From the NCBI GenBank assembly GCA_902168255.1, contig CABHON010000006.1, positions 124,001 to 188,000 of the forward strand: DNA of 64,000 bases, read 5' to 3'. Source of the DNA: an uncultured Legionella sp. (lineage in GTDB: Bacteria > Pseudomonadota > Gammaproteobacteria > Legionellales > Legionellaceae). A program made the translations under genes and the position numbers. Under the pieces are notes generated by a model. The model did no database searches and had not been told where the DNA came from. It saw only the letters and a list, made by a program, of their open reading frames with translations. Positions 28,997-37,193 of this stretch are shown here, one piece after another; within the stretch, counting starts at the first letter, position 1; the number at the start of each line of letters is the position of its first letter.

Positions 28997-30736
28997 ATGA
29001 AACGTCTTATTATTCCCTTTATTAGCTTCCTTTTGCTATTAATGAGCAACTTGGCTATTGCTGAATCTAACCCTTCAAACGTATTTCAATTATCCACTGG
29101 CTTATTATCACCCGAAGGCATTCAACTTAATTGGAAAATGACTGAAGGTGCTTATCTTTATAAAAAATTTATAAAAGTTGTTTCACTTGATCCTACCATT
29201 CAAGTAGGTACACCTATTTTTCCCGAAGGTCAAATCAAAGAAACGCAGCTCTTTGGTACCGTAACTGTTTATCATGATTCACTTAGTTTAAACATTCCTA
29301 TTGAAAATCCAGAACACCATTCATTGATAAAATTAGAGCTTTCCTATCAAGGTTGTTCAGAGCAAGGTCAATGCTTTCCACCCGTAAAAGAGATCTTAAA
29401 TGTCAATTTAAATACTCAATCAGCCACAATAGAAAGCACTTCCTCTATTTTACCCACCAATAAATTATCGGAAGTAAGACCCCTTAATGAAACCGAATCC
29501 ATTGAAGAAAAACTCAAAAATAGTTCATTAATGTGGATATTTGGCGGATTTTTTGTGCTTGGGCTTGTTTTGTCCGTCACTCCTTGTGTTCTACCGATGA
29601 TTCCTATTTTATCCAGTATTATTCTGTATGGCCATAAGAAAAATACGAACAATATTAAGGCTTTTAGCTTATCTTTTGCTTATGTATTGGGTATGTCTTT
29701 TGCCTATGCTTCTTTAGGCTTTCTCATGAGCTTGGTTGGCTCTCAAATACAAACTTTTTTTCAAAACCCTTATATCCTCATTGCTTTTAGTCTACTGTTT
29801 GTTTTGCTAGCATTTTCATTACTGGGCTTTTTTGAAGTGCGATGGTCAAGGATAACCAATAATAAACTTTCTCAATTCAACCAACGCTTAGCGCAAATTG
29901 CCTGCAAAAATCATATAACGGTTTTATTTATGGGATTTTTATCGGCATTAATTGTTTCACCTTGCATTACTCCACCCCTGGTTGGGGCGTTATCTTATAT
30001 CTCAACTACAGATAATTACATGGTTGGAAGTATTGCTTTATTCTGTATGGGCTTAGGTTTAGGATTACCTTTATTATTTATTGGTGCACTTGGCAACACG
30101 TTTCTACCTAAAGCGGGGCAATGGATGGAAGCAGTTAAATTTCTTATGGGGATTATATTATTAGGCATCGCTTTTTTTATGCTACAACGGCTCGTATCCC
30201 ATTATGTCATGATTTTATGGAGCGCTTTTGCCCTCATTACTTCTATTATTCTATTGTATCGAATTAATTTTCAGACACCCTGGAAGCGTTTTTTATTTCA
30301 AACTATATGTTTTGTTGGTATCGTAGGAGGAGGATTTAACATTATTCATCATGTTTTTGGCCACTCTACCTCTCAGCAACAAAGCTATATTACAGTTACT
30401 AATGTCACAGAACTTAATCACTCCCTAGCCCTTGCAAAAAAAGAACACAAACCGGTCATGCTAGATTTTTATGCCGATTGGTGTCCTGATTGCCAACACA
30501 TGGAAACTCAGGTATTCAATCAGCCGGATATTCAACGTTTAATGAAAAACTTTATGTGGATTAAAATTGATATGACCAATGATTCTCAAGCAATATGGGC
30601 GATACAAGAACAGTATAATGTAACTGGCCCTCCTACTTTTTTATTTTACGCAGCTGATGGCACCTTCTTAAAACAATATACATTTGTTGGGACAAAGTCT
30701 AAGACAGATGTGGAAAAACTTTTAGCACAACTATGA
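28997..30736 (+). CDS. dsbD: Thiol:disulfide interchange protein DsbD
   Basis: 579 residues with all three domains. A signal peptide is followed by an N-terminal immunoglobulin-like domain whose Cys pair lies in YQGCSEQGQCFPPV (about 115-128). The eight-helix membrane domain has the redox Cys in TPCVLPMIPILS and SPCITPPLVGAL. The C-terminal thioredoxin-like domain has WCPDCQHM (about 494-501). It carries electrons from cytosolic thioredoxin to periplasmic DsbC/cytochrome partners. The C-terminal active site is CPDC rather than the CVAC of E. coli, which should change its redox potential. A degenerate repeat follows the stop directly. Confidence 0.94.
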   Translation: MKRLIIPFISFLLLLMSNLAIAESNPSNVFQLSTGLLSPEGIQLNWKMTEGAYLYKKFIKVVSLDPTIQVGTPIFPEGQIKETQLFGTVTVYHDSLSLNIPIENPEHHSLIKLELSYQGCSEQGQCFPPVKEILNVNLNTQSATIESTSSILPTNKLSEVRPLNETESIEEKLKNSSLMWIFGGFFVLGLVLSVTPCVLPMIPILSSIILYGHKKNTNNIKAFSLSFAYVLGMSFAYASLGFLMSLVGSQIQTFFQNPYILIAFSLLFVLLAFSLLGFFEVRWSRITNNKLSQFNQRLAQIACKNHITVLFMGFLSALIVSPCITPPLVGALSYISTTDNYMVGSIALFCMGLGLGLPLLFIGALGNTFLPKAGQWMEAVKFLMGIILLGIAFFMLQRLVSHYVMILWSAFALITSIILLYRINFQTPWKRFLFQTICFVGIVGGGFNIIHHVFGHSTSQQQSYITVTNVTELNHSLALAKKEHKPVMLDFYADWCPDCQHMETQVFNQPDIQRLMKNFMWIKIDMTNDSQAIWAIQEQYNVTGPPTFLFYAADGTFLKQYTFVGTKSKTDVEKLLAQL

Positions 30737-30740
30737 CTGA

Positions 30741-30790
30741 TGTAGACGCAGCCCGCAGCAAAGATGAAATGCAACAAGTGCATAGAGTAT
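30741..30790. repeat. Degenerate half copy of the TATACTC/GAGTATA repeat
   Basis: GACGCAGCCCGCAGCAAA, then AAGTGCATAGAGTAT, aligns with the right half of the repeat inside speA (GGCTGCAACAAAACCGAAA, AAGTGCGCAGAGTAT). The left half is missing. It begins four bases after the dsbD stop. Confidence 0.45.
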
Positions 30791-30845
30791 TGAATAAAAA
30801 AAAAGCTTTCGTTATACTTCTTGCTAACTAGTTGCTGTTAAAATT

Positions 30846-31775
30846 ATGAAAAAAGACGCTAAAATTTTTGTTGCAGGCCACCGTGGTTTAGCTGGTTCTG
30901 CCATTACTCGTGCATTAAGAAATGCTGGTTATAATAATCTTTTACTCGCTTCACGCGACCAACTAGACTTACTTAATCAAGCTGCTGTGCAACATTTTTT
31001 TGAATCAGAACAACCTGAATATATTTTTTTGGCTGCCGCAAAAGTAGGTGGGATTCAAGCTAATAATACCTATCGTGCAGAGTTTATTTACAATAATTTA
31101 CAAATTCAATCTAATATTATTCATTCTGCCTGGAAAACACGGGTTAAACGCCTTATGTTTTTGGGTAGTTCATGCATTTATCCACGTGAATGCTTACAAC
31201 CGATGAAAGAAGAATATTTATTGAGCGGACCTTTAGAAGCAACGAATGAACCCTATGCTATTGCTAAAATTGCGGGGATTAAGATGTGTGAAGCATATAA
31301 CGCCCAATATGGCACTAACTTTTTTTCGGTGATGCCGACTAATCTTTATGGCCCACATGATAATTTTAATTTAGAAACCTCCCATGTGTTACCTGCACTC
31401 TTGCGAAAATGCCATGAAGCTAAAATGCAAAATGCAAAAGACTGGATTATATGGGGAACAGGAACCCCAAAACGTGAGTTTTTATTTGTCGATGAGTTAG
31501 CTTCTGCATGTGTTTACCTGATGGAAAAAGAAGAAGTCCCTTCTCTTATCAATATTGGTTCTGGACAAGAAGTAAGTATTTATGATTTGGCATTGCTCAT
31601 TGGTGAAGTAGTAGGCTTTAAGGGCAATGTATGTTTTGATTCCTCCAAACCTGATGGCACACCCAGAAAATTACTCGATAGTTCACTTTTAGGTAGCTTA
31701 GGATTTCAGCCTACTCTTTCTTTAAAAGAAGGTTTACAAAAAACTTATGAGTGGTATTTAAAGCAACATGTATAA
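30846..31775 (+). CDS. fcl: GDP-L-fucose synthase
   Basis: 309 residues, extended short-chain dehydrogenase. NAD(P) motif GHRGLAGSAI (about 11-20), AAAKVGGIQANN, the SSCIYP segment and active-site PYAIAKIAG (YxxxK) are diagnostic of GDP-fucose synthase (epimerase/reductase). It makes GDP-L-fucose from GDP-4-keto-6-deoxymannose for surface polysaccharide. The partner gmd is not in the window. It stands alone, next to minus-strand glycosyltransferase genes. Confidence 0.92.
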   Translation: MKKDAKIFVAGHRGLAGSAITRALRNAGYNNLLLASRDQLDLLNQAAVQHFFESEQPEYIFLAAAKVGGIQANNTYRAEFIYNNLQIQSNIIHSAWKTRVKRLMFLGSSCIYPRECLQPMKEEYLLSGPLEATNEPYAIAKIAGIKMCEAYNAQYGTNFFSVMPTNLYGPHDNFNLETSHVLPALLRKCHEAKMQNAKDWIIWGTGTPKREFLFVDELASACVYLMEKEEVPSLINIGSGQEVSIYDLALLIGEVVGFKGNVCFDSSKPDGTPRKLLDSSLLGSLGFQPTLSLKEGLQKTYEWYLKQHV

Positions 31776-31803
31776 TAAAATATATATATCTTAATAATTT
31801 TTG

Positions 31804-31860
31804 GTAGAGCGAGTTCTTGTACTCGCCCATAGAGAGGACATATACATGACCTCCCCCTAC
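31804..31860. repeat. REP-like repeat pair
   Basis: On the minus strand: GTAGGGGGAGGTCATGTA, then GGGCGAGTACAAGAACTCGC, two REP-type units in tandem between fcl and the GT2 gene. The TAG stop codon of the GT2 gene (31859-31857) is the TAG of the GTAGGGG motif. Confidence 0.6.
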
Positions 31861-32750
31861 AACCCGCGCATCATCTTGACGGTATAAATCCTCAACCAGT
31901 CATATAGTGTTTTTCTTAACGACTTTGAAAGAGAATAATTCCAGCGTAAAGAAGCAAAAATAATAATTAACGCTAGTACGGGTACCGCTAAAAACTGATG
32001 CATTTGTCCCACTGCAATGCCACGTGCTTCGACCACAATATGCGCATAATTGCATAACCAACGATCAGGTGTTTTTCCTAATTTTTCTTTTAACATGGTA
32101 TTTATTTCAGCATGTACCGCAACACGTTGATTTAAAGTTTTAGTTTCTTGGTAAAATCGCGAACCAGCCAATACGATAGGAATATGAGCAAAAGATGCAC
32201 CGTTTATTGCTAAACGCATCCAATATTCATAATCCATACAGTAACATAGTTTTTCATTTAATAAGCCATGTTGTTCAATCACCCTTTTTCTAAAAAAAAC
32301 AGCTGGTTGTGATAAAAAACACATGCTTTTTAGACGTTCAAAACTCCAGGGTTCAGTTGGATAAGATTCAATTATGCGATCTTCTTTATCAATATGGTTA
32401 GCTCTACCATAGACGATATCAACAGAAGGATTGGCTTCAAAAAAGTCACGCACGCACGCCAATGTCCCCGGATAATAAACATCATCAGAATTTAACCATC
32501 CAATAATATCCCCTCTTGCCTTCTGTAATCCTTTATTAACGGCGTGAGTCTGTCCGTTATCTTTCTCAGACACCCATAAAAAATGCTGTTCATATTTTTT
32601 TAGAATTTCAATGGTATTATCCGAGCTTCCACCATCAAAAACAAAATATTCTAGCGGCATAATACTCTGCGAAAAAACACTTTGTACCGTTCTTTCAATG
32701 AACTCGCCTTGGTTATAGGACGGTGTTACTATCGAAAACGTTAAACTCAT
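31857..32750 (-). CDS. Family 2 glycosyltransferase (GT-A fold), paralogue of 54087-54962
   Basis: 297 residues. SIVTPSYNQGEFIERTVQSV, FDGGSSDNTIEIL and GWLNSDDVYYPGT (nucleotide-sugar/metal site) are classic GT2 motifs; FLSQPAVFFRK follows. A hydrophobic segment near residue 265 (LAVPVLALIIIFASLRW) may anchor it to the membrane. It transfers a sugar to the growing surface glycan; donor unknown. It is 3 bases downstream of the GT4 gene. The same gene pair occurs in opposite orientation at 52530-54962. The stop lies in a REP-like repeat. Confidence 0.9.
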   Translation of the reverse strand: MSLTFSIVTPSYNQGEFIERTVQSVFSQSIMPLEYFVFDGGSSDNTIEILKKYEQHFLWVSEKDNGQTHAVNKGLQKARGDIIGWLNSDDVYYPGTLACVRDFFEANPSVDIVYGRANHIDKEDRIIESYPTEPWSFERLKSMCFLSQPAVFFRKRVIEQHGLLNEKLCYCMDYEYWMRLAINGASFAHIPIVLAGSRFYQETKTLNQRVAVHAEINTMLKEKLGKTPDRWLCNYAHIVVEARGIAVGQMHQFLAVPVLALIIIFASLRWNYSLSKSLRKTLYDWLRIYTVKMMRGL

Positions 32751-32753
32751 GTA

Positions 32754-34013
32754 TTAGACCTCTTCGAGAAACTGCCTCTTTTGCATGACCTCTTTAAAAA
32801 CATTCATATAGGCTTCAGCCATTTTTTTGGTATCTGAATATTGTAATGCTTTTTGGTATCCTTTTAGAATATTTGGTCGTAGAGAATCAAATTCGTATTC
32901 TACTTTTTCAATATGCTGCAAAATTTCTTTTGGCTTTCCAGGATGAAAATAAAGAAAATTTTCTTCTCCTATTTCTTTTAACGCCGCATGTTGTGAACAG
33001 ATTACTGGTTTTCCTAATAACATTGCTTCAACGACAGGCATACCAAACCCTTCATAAAGAGATGGAAAAATGAGTGCTTTGCATGCTGACATCAAAACAA
33101 ACAAATGATGTGAAGAAACATATCCCGGAAAAATAACATGCTCTGATAAACCAATTAATTTTGCGGCTTGTTGAATAGCATCTCGTCCTGTTTCAGGAGC
33201 ACCTGTGCAAACTAATTTTAGTGATGAAGTCGGATTTTTTTTTCTGTATAAAGCAAAAGCAGTTAATAACATTTTATGGTTTTTATGTGCCCAAAAATTA
33301 GCCGGATAAAATAAAAACTGCCCATGTTCTAAAGTATACTCTTTTAATAACTCTGGCATTCCACCATACGCACCTTTTTGAATCCATTCAGATGCGATAT
33401 GAATTGGCACTACTGTGGTGTTTTTAGCCTCTATAGCGAATGGTGCATGCTTTAATACCGATTGTCGCGTAAATTCAGAAATACATACCAATCGCGCTGC
33501 TTTTTCACAAGCCAGTTTAAAATGACCCATTCGTTCTATTTGCGTTTCAGGCGCAAAAAAATACGGGTATTCTAAAAACTGAAGATCATAAATAACACTG
33601 ACAATAGGCACCTTAGGAAACTCAAAAAAAGGTGCAGTAAAGGGGAAAAAAACAAGATCAGGTTTGGTATTCTTAAAAAGTTTTTTTCGTATGCAGATTT
33701 GCTTACGACCTAATGGGAATAATCTTCTTTTTAAAAAATTTAACGCTCTTCTTAAAAAACGGCTACCTAAAAAATAAGGGTTTATTTTTCTGCTACTGTT
33801 AATTTTAGGCGTTAACAATGCACAGAAACAACGAATATTATCGGTTTCTAGCGTTAATAATTCTTTATGAGTCTTTTCAGCAGTCAACAATAAAAAATGA
33901 TCCGTTGGATTTATTTTTCCTAATTGCTGAACAAGCTCAAGAACCATGGACTTGGCACCACCATTTTCCCCACCAGGTAAAAGCGGTGTCAGATCAATTA
34001 CAATGTTTGCCAT
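32754..34013 (-). CDS. Family 4 glycosyltransferase, paralogue of 52530-54080
   Basis: 419 residues, GT-B fold. The N-terminus IVIDLTPLLPGGENGGAKSM carries the Gly-rich donor/acceptor loop. The C-terminal half has FYPANFWAHKNHKMLLTAF, VIFPGYVSS, and FPSLYEGFGMPVVEAMLLGK (the E-x7-E nucleotide-sugar motif). It is likely a cytosolic transferase for surface-polysaccharide assembly. Residues 1-419 match the paralogue at 52530, which is about 100 residues longer. Confidence 0.9.
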   Translation of the reverse strand: MANIVIDLTPLLPGGENGGAKSMVLELVQQLGKINPTDHFLLLTAEKTHKELLTLETDNIRCFCALLTPKINSSRKINPYFLGSRFLRRALNFLKRRLFPLGRKQICIRKKLFKNTKPDLVFFPFTAPFFEFPKVPIVSVIYDLQFLEYPYFFAPETQIERMGHFKLACEKAARLVCISEFTRQSVLKHAPFAIEAKNTTVVPIHIASEWIQKGAYGGMPELLKEYTLEHGQFLFYPANFWAHKNHKMLLTAFALYRKKNPTSSLKLVCTGAPETGRDAIQQAAKLIGLSEHVIFPGYVSSHHLFVLMSACKALIFPSLYEGFGMPVVEAMLLGKPVICSQHAALKEIGEENFLYFHPGKPKEILQHIEKVEYEFDSLRPNILKGYQKALQYSDTKKMAEAYMNVFKEVMQKRQFLEEV

Positions 34014-34026
34014 ATATAAAGTATTT

Positions 34027-34054
34027 TGCCTCTACCAATAAATAGGTAGAGGCA
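34027..34054. terminator. Perfect 10-bp hairpin between lipoprotein and GT4 genes
   Basis: TGCCTCTACC, 8-base loop, GGTAGAGGCA, placed 13 bases after the lipoprotein stop on the minus strand. No T-run follows the stem on the minus strand, so it may be an intercistronic stabilising hairpin rather than a terminator. Confidence 0.45.
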
Positions 34055-34066
34055 GAGTCATCAAGT

Positions 34067-34669
34067 TTATTTCACCATAACAGGAATACTTACAGATTTA
34101 ACACCCGCATCACTGAAATAGGTTTTACCTTGCTGAACCATATTAATTTGCAAAGTATATTGTCCAGCATTAGCAGGAGCAGTTACAGGTAATTGGTACG
34201 TACCTGATTGGCCTGCATTTAAAGTATCAGGAAGAGGAATAGTAGATTTTAAAGAATCAACTGCTTTACCTGTAGAATCAAGATAATCGACAACAAAATC
34301 AATTTCGTTATCTGAGCTAGATAAATCTTTAGCCGCCATAAAAGCAACTTGACTAGTATTTTTTACCATTACGGGAATCGTCATTGTAGCACCTGCACCA
34401 CTATTTAGTTCCGAAGTGGTTGTAGAAAGTTCAGCAGGCACGCCTTGAGCAGGATCAACCACTCCTTGAGTATTTGTTCCTGTAGTAGAAGAACTTGCAT
34501 CAGATGAAGAAGCGTTCATATCAGATGCAGGAAGCGAGCCTTGTGTTGTTTCTGCCCTTGCAGCTGCTTGTTCTTCCATCTTATCAGAATCGGTGGAAGA
34601 ATTATTGTCACAACCAACAACTAAAAATCCAGCACACATCATTGCTAAAATACGCATTTTATTTTTCAT
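34067..34669 (-). CDS. Lipoprotein with Ser/Thr-rich linker and beta-sandwich domain
   Basis: 200 residues. Signal peptide with lipobox LVVGC (Cys20). Residues 20-90 are a low-complexity Ser/Thr/Asp/Ala linker (MNASSSDASSSTTGTNTQG). Residues 90-200 look like an immunoglobulin-like beta-sandwich: TIPVMVKNTSQ ... LNAGQSGTYQLPVTAPANAG, QYTLQINMVQQGKTYF. The last part closely parallels the end of the 840-residue protein at 45817-48339 (APATPGSYILKITLVQEQ). Envelope-located; it may bind glycan, by analogy only. Confidence 0.72.
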   Translation of the reverse strand: MKNKMRILAMMCAGFLVVGCDNNSSTDSDKMEEQAAARAETTQGSLPASDMNASSSDASSSTTGTNTQGVVDPAQGVPAELSTTTSELNSGAGATMTIPVMVKNTSQVAFMAAKDLSSSDNEIDFVVDYLDSTGKAVDSLKSTIPLPDTLNAGQSGTYQLPVTAPANAGQYTLQINMVQQGKTYFSDAGVKSVSIPVMVK

Positions 34670-34971
34670 GGCTAATCTCTCACTTTTAATTAATTAAGCA
34701 TTACATTACTCGCAAGTCCTTGCATCAAAGCTAAGACTCACAGAACCACATCATACTTATAACACAACTTCCACGGAAAAAAAATGTTAGAAGCCTAAGC
34801 TTCTATCGGTAAAAAGATAAAAATGTTAAATTTTAAGCATTTTTTTATGATATTATGATATAATCATCAGTGTTAATAAATTATTATTTCTCGTTTGAAA
34901 AAGGTGGTTTTTCATTCAAAAATCTTGATTTTTTCTTACAAAAAATGATAAAATTTTGCTCGCTTATTTTA
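34670..34971. other. Intergenic region upstream of speA and the lipoprotein gene
   Basis: About 300 AT-rich bases. The only clear structure is a 7-bp hairpin TAGAAGC-CTAA-GCTTCTA at 34788-34805; on the minus strand it is followed by a run of eight T, so it looks like a terminator or leader attenuator facing the lipoprotein gene. Divergent promoters must lie here but none was convincing. Confidence 0.4.
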
Positions 34972-35096
34972 TATACTCACTGCTAATGAATTTTCAGTGA
35001 GGCTCGAGCGAAGCAGACGAGGAAATGTACAAGTAGTACATAACTGAAGTCGATGCAGCTCGCAACAAAACCGAAAACTCATTAACGAAGAGTATA
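34972..35096. repeat. TATACTC/GAGTATA palindromic repeat, copy A
   Basis: 125 bases starting TATACTC and ending GAGTATA, with the shared centre TGTACAAGTAGTACAT and the right-half motif GCAACAAAACCGAAAACTC. It lies directly upstream of speA; the ribosome-binding site (TGGAGA) follows its right end. Confidence 0.8.
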
Positions 35097-35114
35097 TTTT
35101 GGAGAACTTGTAAA

Positions 35115-37193
35115 ATGACAACATTTCAATATGCTAAACTGGCTCCCTCAGGAGTATCAACTGAACTTCAAGCTGAAGAACAAGAACCACCCCCCGCTGG
35201 TCTCACCCATCCTCAAAGTAGTCTTTCTCAACCTAATCTTAAAAAATCCCCCAATAATATATACGCAGAAAATTCAAGTGCGCAGAGTATATACTCAAAG
35301 CAATTGAGTTTTCGGTGCGGCGCAGACCGACATGAGCACCGGAGTGTACAAGTAGTACATGAGGAGGCGAATGAGGGCTGCAACAAAACCGAAAATTCAA
35401 GTGCGCAGAGTATCAAATATGCGGAAGCCTTTTTTGGCTTGCAACACTGGAGCCAGAACACACTTCACATTAATACTCAAGGGAATCTATCATTAAATAT
35501 TGAAGGCACTCCCCTTGATCTGTTTGATTTAGCGCAGCACCTTGCCAAACTAGAGCACTGGCCAGTACTGTTACGTTTTCCTGCATTAATTAAGAAAAAT
35601 ATCCATGACATGCAACACGCTTTTGCTAAAGCAATGACTGCATGGAATTATGATAAAAGTTACACATTAGCGTTTCCTTTAAAAGTAAATCCACATATCA
35701 GTGTGGTTAAAACTATGATGCAATGTGAAAACGTTACGTTTGAAGTCGGCAACAAAGCAGAATTATTAATTGCATTAACATATGTATCACATAATCATCT
35801 TATTTTATGTAATGGCTTTAAAGATACAGATTATTTATCTTTTATAATAGAGGCTGCCAAAGCAAACCAACGCGTTTGTGTGATATTTGAAACGTTAGAA
35901 GAACTTGATTTGCTAGCGCAAATTACGTCCGAATTACCAGCTAATCTCTCGTTGGGTATGAGATTACGCTTAAATACCCCTATTGCAGGACACTGGGAAG
36001 ATTCAAATGGCCAACATTCTAAATTTGGTTTATCTAGCTTGGAAGTGATCAATGCCGTTGAAAATTTAAAAAAACATAACTTTTTAACCCATTTAAAACT
36101 TTTGCATGTTCACCCAGGATCACAAATTCTTGCGATAAAAGAATTATCGTCTTGTTTTAAAGAATGTATTCGTTATTATCATGAATTATTAAAGTTAGGT
36201 GCACCTATTCAAACCGTTGATATTGGCGGCGGCGTAGCAAAAGATTATTCCGCTGAAGATAAAAATCTTTTGCGGGATTACACCCTAGAAGATTATGCAT
36301 TGGCCATTGTTAAACCAATGCAACAATATTGCCAAAAACATAACTTACCCCTTCCTAATCTCATTTCAGAGACCGGCAGACATACATTGGCCTTGTCTTC
36401 TATGTTGCTAACCAATGTTCATCCACTGGGTCAACAAGAAACTCTTCCCGTTGAAGAGCCTAATATAAAATCTACTTTTATTCAGCAGTTATGGGAACTT
36501 CATCAATTCATTGTAGGTTTTCATAATAGTGAACATGCTGAAGCAGTGAATTCACAACAGGAGTTTTTGTTTAAAAACATTCAAAAACAATTTGTGGATA
36601 ATCACATCTCTTTAGCAGAATTAGCATGGGCGGAAAAGATTTGTGCCTATAATCATTCCTTGTTAGCGGGTCCCGCTGGTTATCAAAAATATTTGGCGAA
36701 TTTTTCTCTCTTTCAATCCTTACCAGATTATTGGGGAATTGAGCAGTTTTTTCCTCTGCTATCGTTACATGGTTACCAAAACGAACTCGCCAAATCTGCA
36801 ATATTTTATGATTTAACCTGTGACTCTGATGGTGTGGTTAAAAACTATCTTCATCCTGAAGGTATTCAATCACAGCTGCAATTACCAGGTTGTCCCATCA
36901 ATTTCATTGGTATTTTCTTAATGGGAGCCTATCAAGAAATTATGGCCAGCGGTCATAATTTATTTGAACGGTTACCCTGTCTTGAAATCAATTGGACAAC
37001 GGATGAGTCGGGCGAAAGAACGATTGAAACTCAACTTTATCCTGGATGTGACATTGGCGAAAGCTTAGTCAATATTGGTTATGATGCAGAGGAGTTAGTT
37101 CAAAAAAGCCGTGCTAAATTTGCGCAAGCTAATGACGTATTAGTTGAGAAGTATTTAGTCGAAATGAATTATATGAGGAATGAAACATGTTAA
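35115..37193 (+). CDS. speA: Biosynthetic arginine decarboxylase with repeat-derived N-terminal insert
   Basis: 692 residues. PLP-dependent fold III enzyme: LAFPLKVNPHIS carries the PLP lysine, KLLHVHPGSQI and VDIGGGVAKDYS follow, then LISETGRHTLALSSML, and the C-terminal CDSDGVVKNYL. It converts arginine to agmatine. The conserved family region begins near residue 103 (KYAEAFFGLQHW). Before it lie about 100 atypical residues, including the segment coded by a palindromic repeat, with the peptide ENSSAQSI twice. TGGAGA sits about 10 bases before the ATG; no other ATG occurs in frame before the conserved domain. It is the first gene of speA-aguA-aguB. Confidence 0.9.
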   Translation: MTTFQYAKLAPSGVSTELQAEEQEPPPAGLTHPQSSLSQPNLKKSPNNIYAENSSAQSIYSKQLSFRCGADRHEHRSVQVVHEEANEGCNKTENSSAQSIKYAEAFFGLQHWSQNTLHINTQGNLSLNIEGTPLDLFDLAQHLAKLEHWPVLLRFPALIKKNIHDMQHAFAKAMTAWNYDKSYTLAFPLKVNPHISVVKTMMQCENVTFEVGNKAELLIALTYVSHNHLILCNGFKDTDYLSFIIEAAKANQRVCVIFETLEELDLLAQITSELPANLSLGMRLRLNTPIAGHWEDSNGQHSKFGLSSLEVINAVENLKKHNFLTHLKLLHVHPGSQILAIKELSSCFKECIRYYHELLKLGAPIQTVDIGGGVAKDYSAEDKNLLRDYTLEDYALAIVKPMQQYCQKHNLPLPNLISETGRHTLALSSMLLTNVHPLGQQETLPVEEPNIKSTFIQQLWELHQFIVGFHNSEHAEAVNSQQEFLFKNIQKQFVDNHISLAELAWAEKICAYNHSLLAGPAGYQKYLANFSLFQSLPDYWGIEQFFPLLSLHGYQNELAKSAIFYDLTCDSDGVVKNYLHPEGIQSQLQLPGCPINFIGIFLMGAYQEIMASGHNLFERLPCLEINWTTDESGERTIETQLYPGCDIGESLVNIGYDAEELVQKSRAKFAQANDVLVEKYLVEMNYMRNETC
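35268..35413. repeat. TATACTC/GAGTATA repeat, copy B plus a truncated copy, inside speA
   Basis: The full copy spans 35290-35413 with the centre GAGTGTACAAGTAGTACATG and right-half motif GCAACAAAACCGAAAATTC. Bases 35268-35290 repeat the last 23 bases of the same copy exactly, so a truncated tail stands directly before a full copy. Both are read in frame within speA. Confidence 0.8.
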
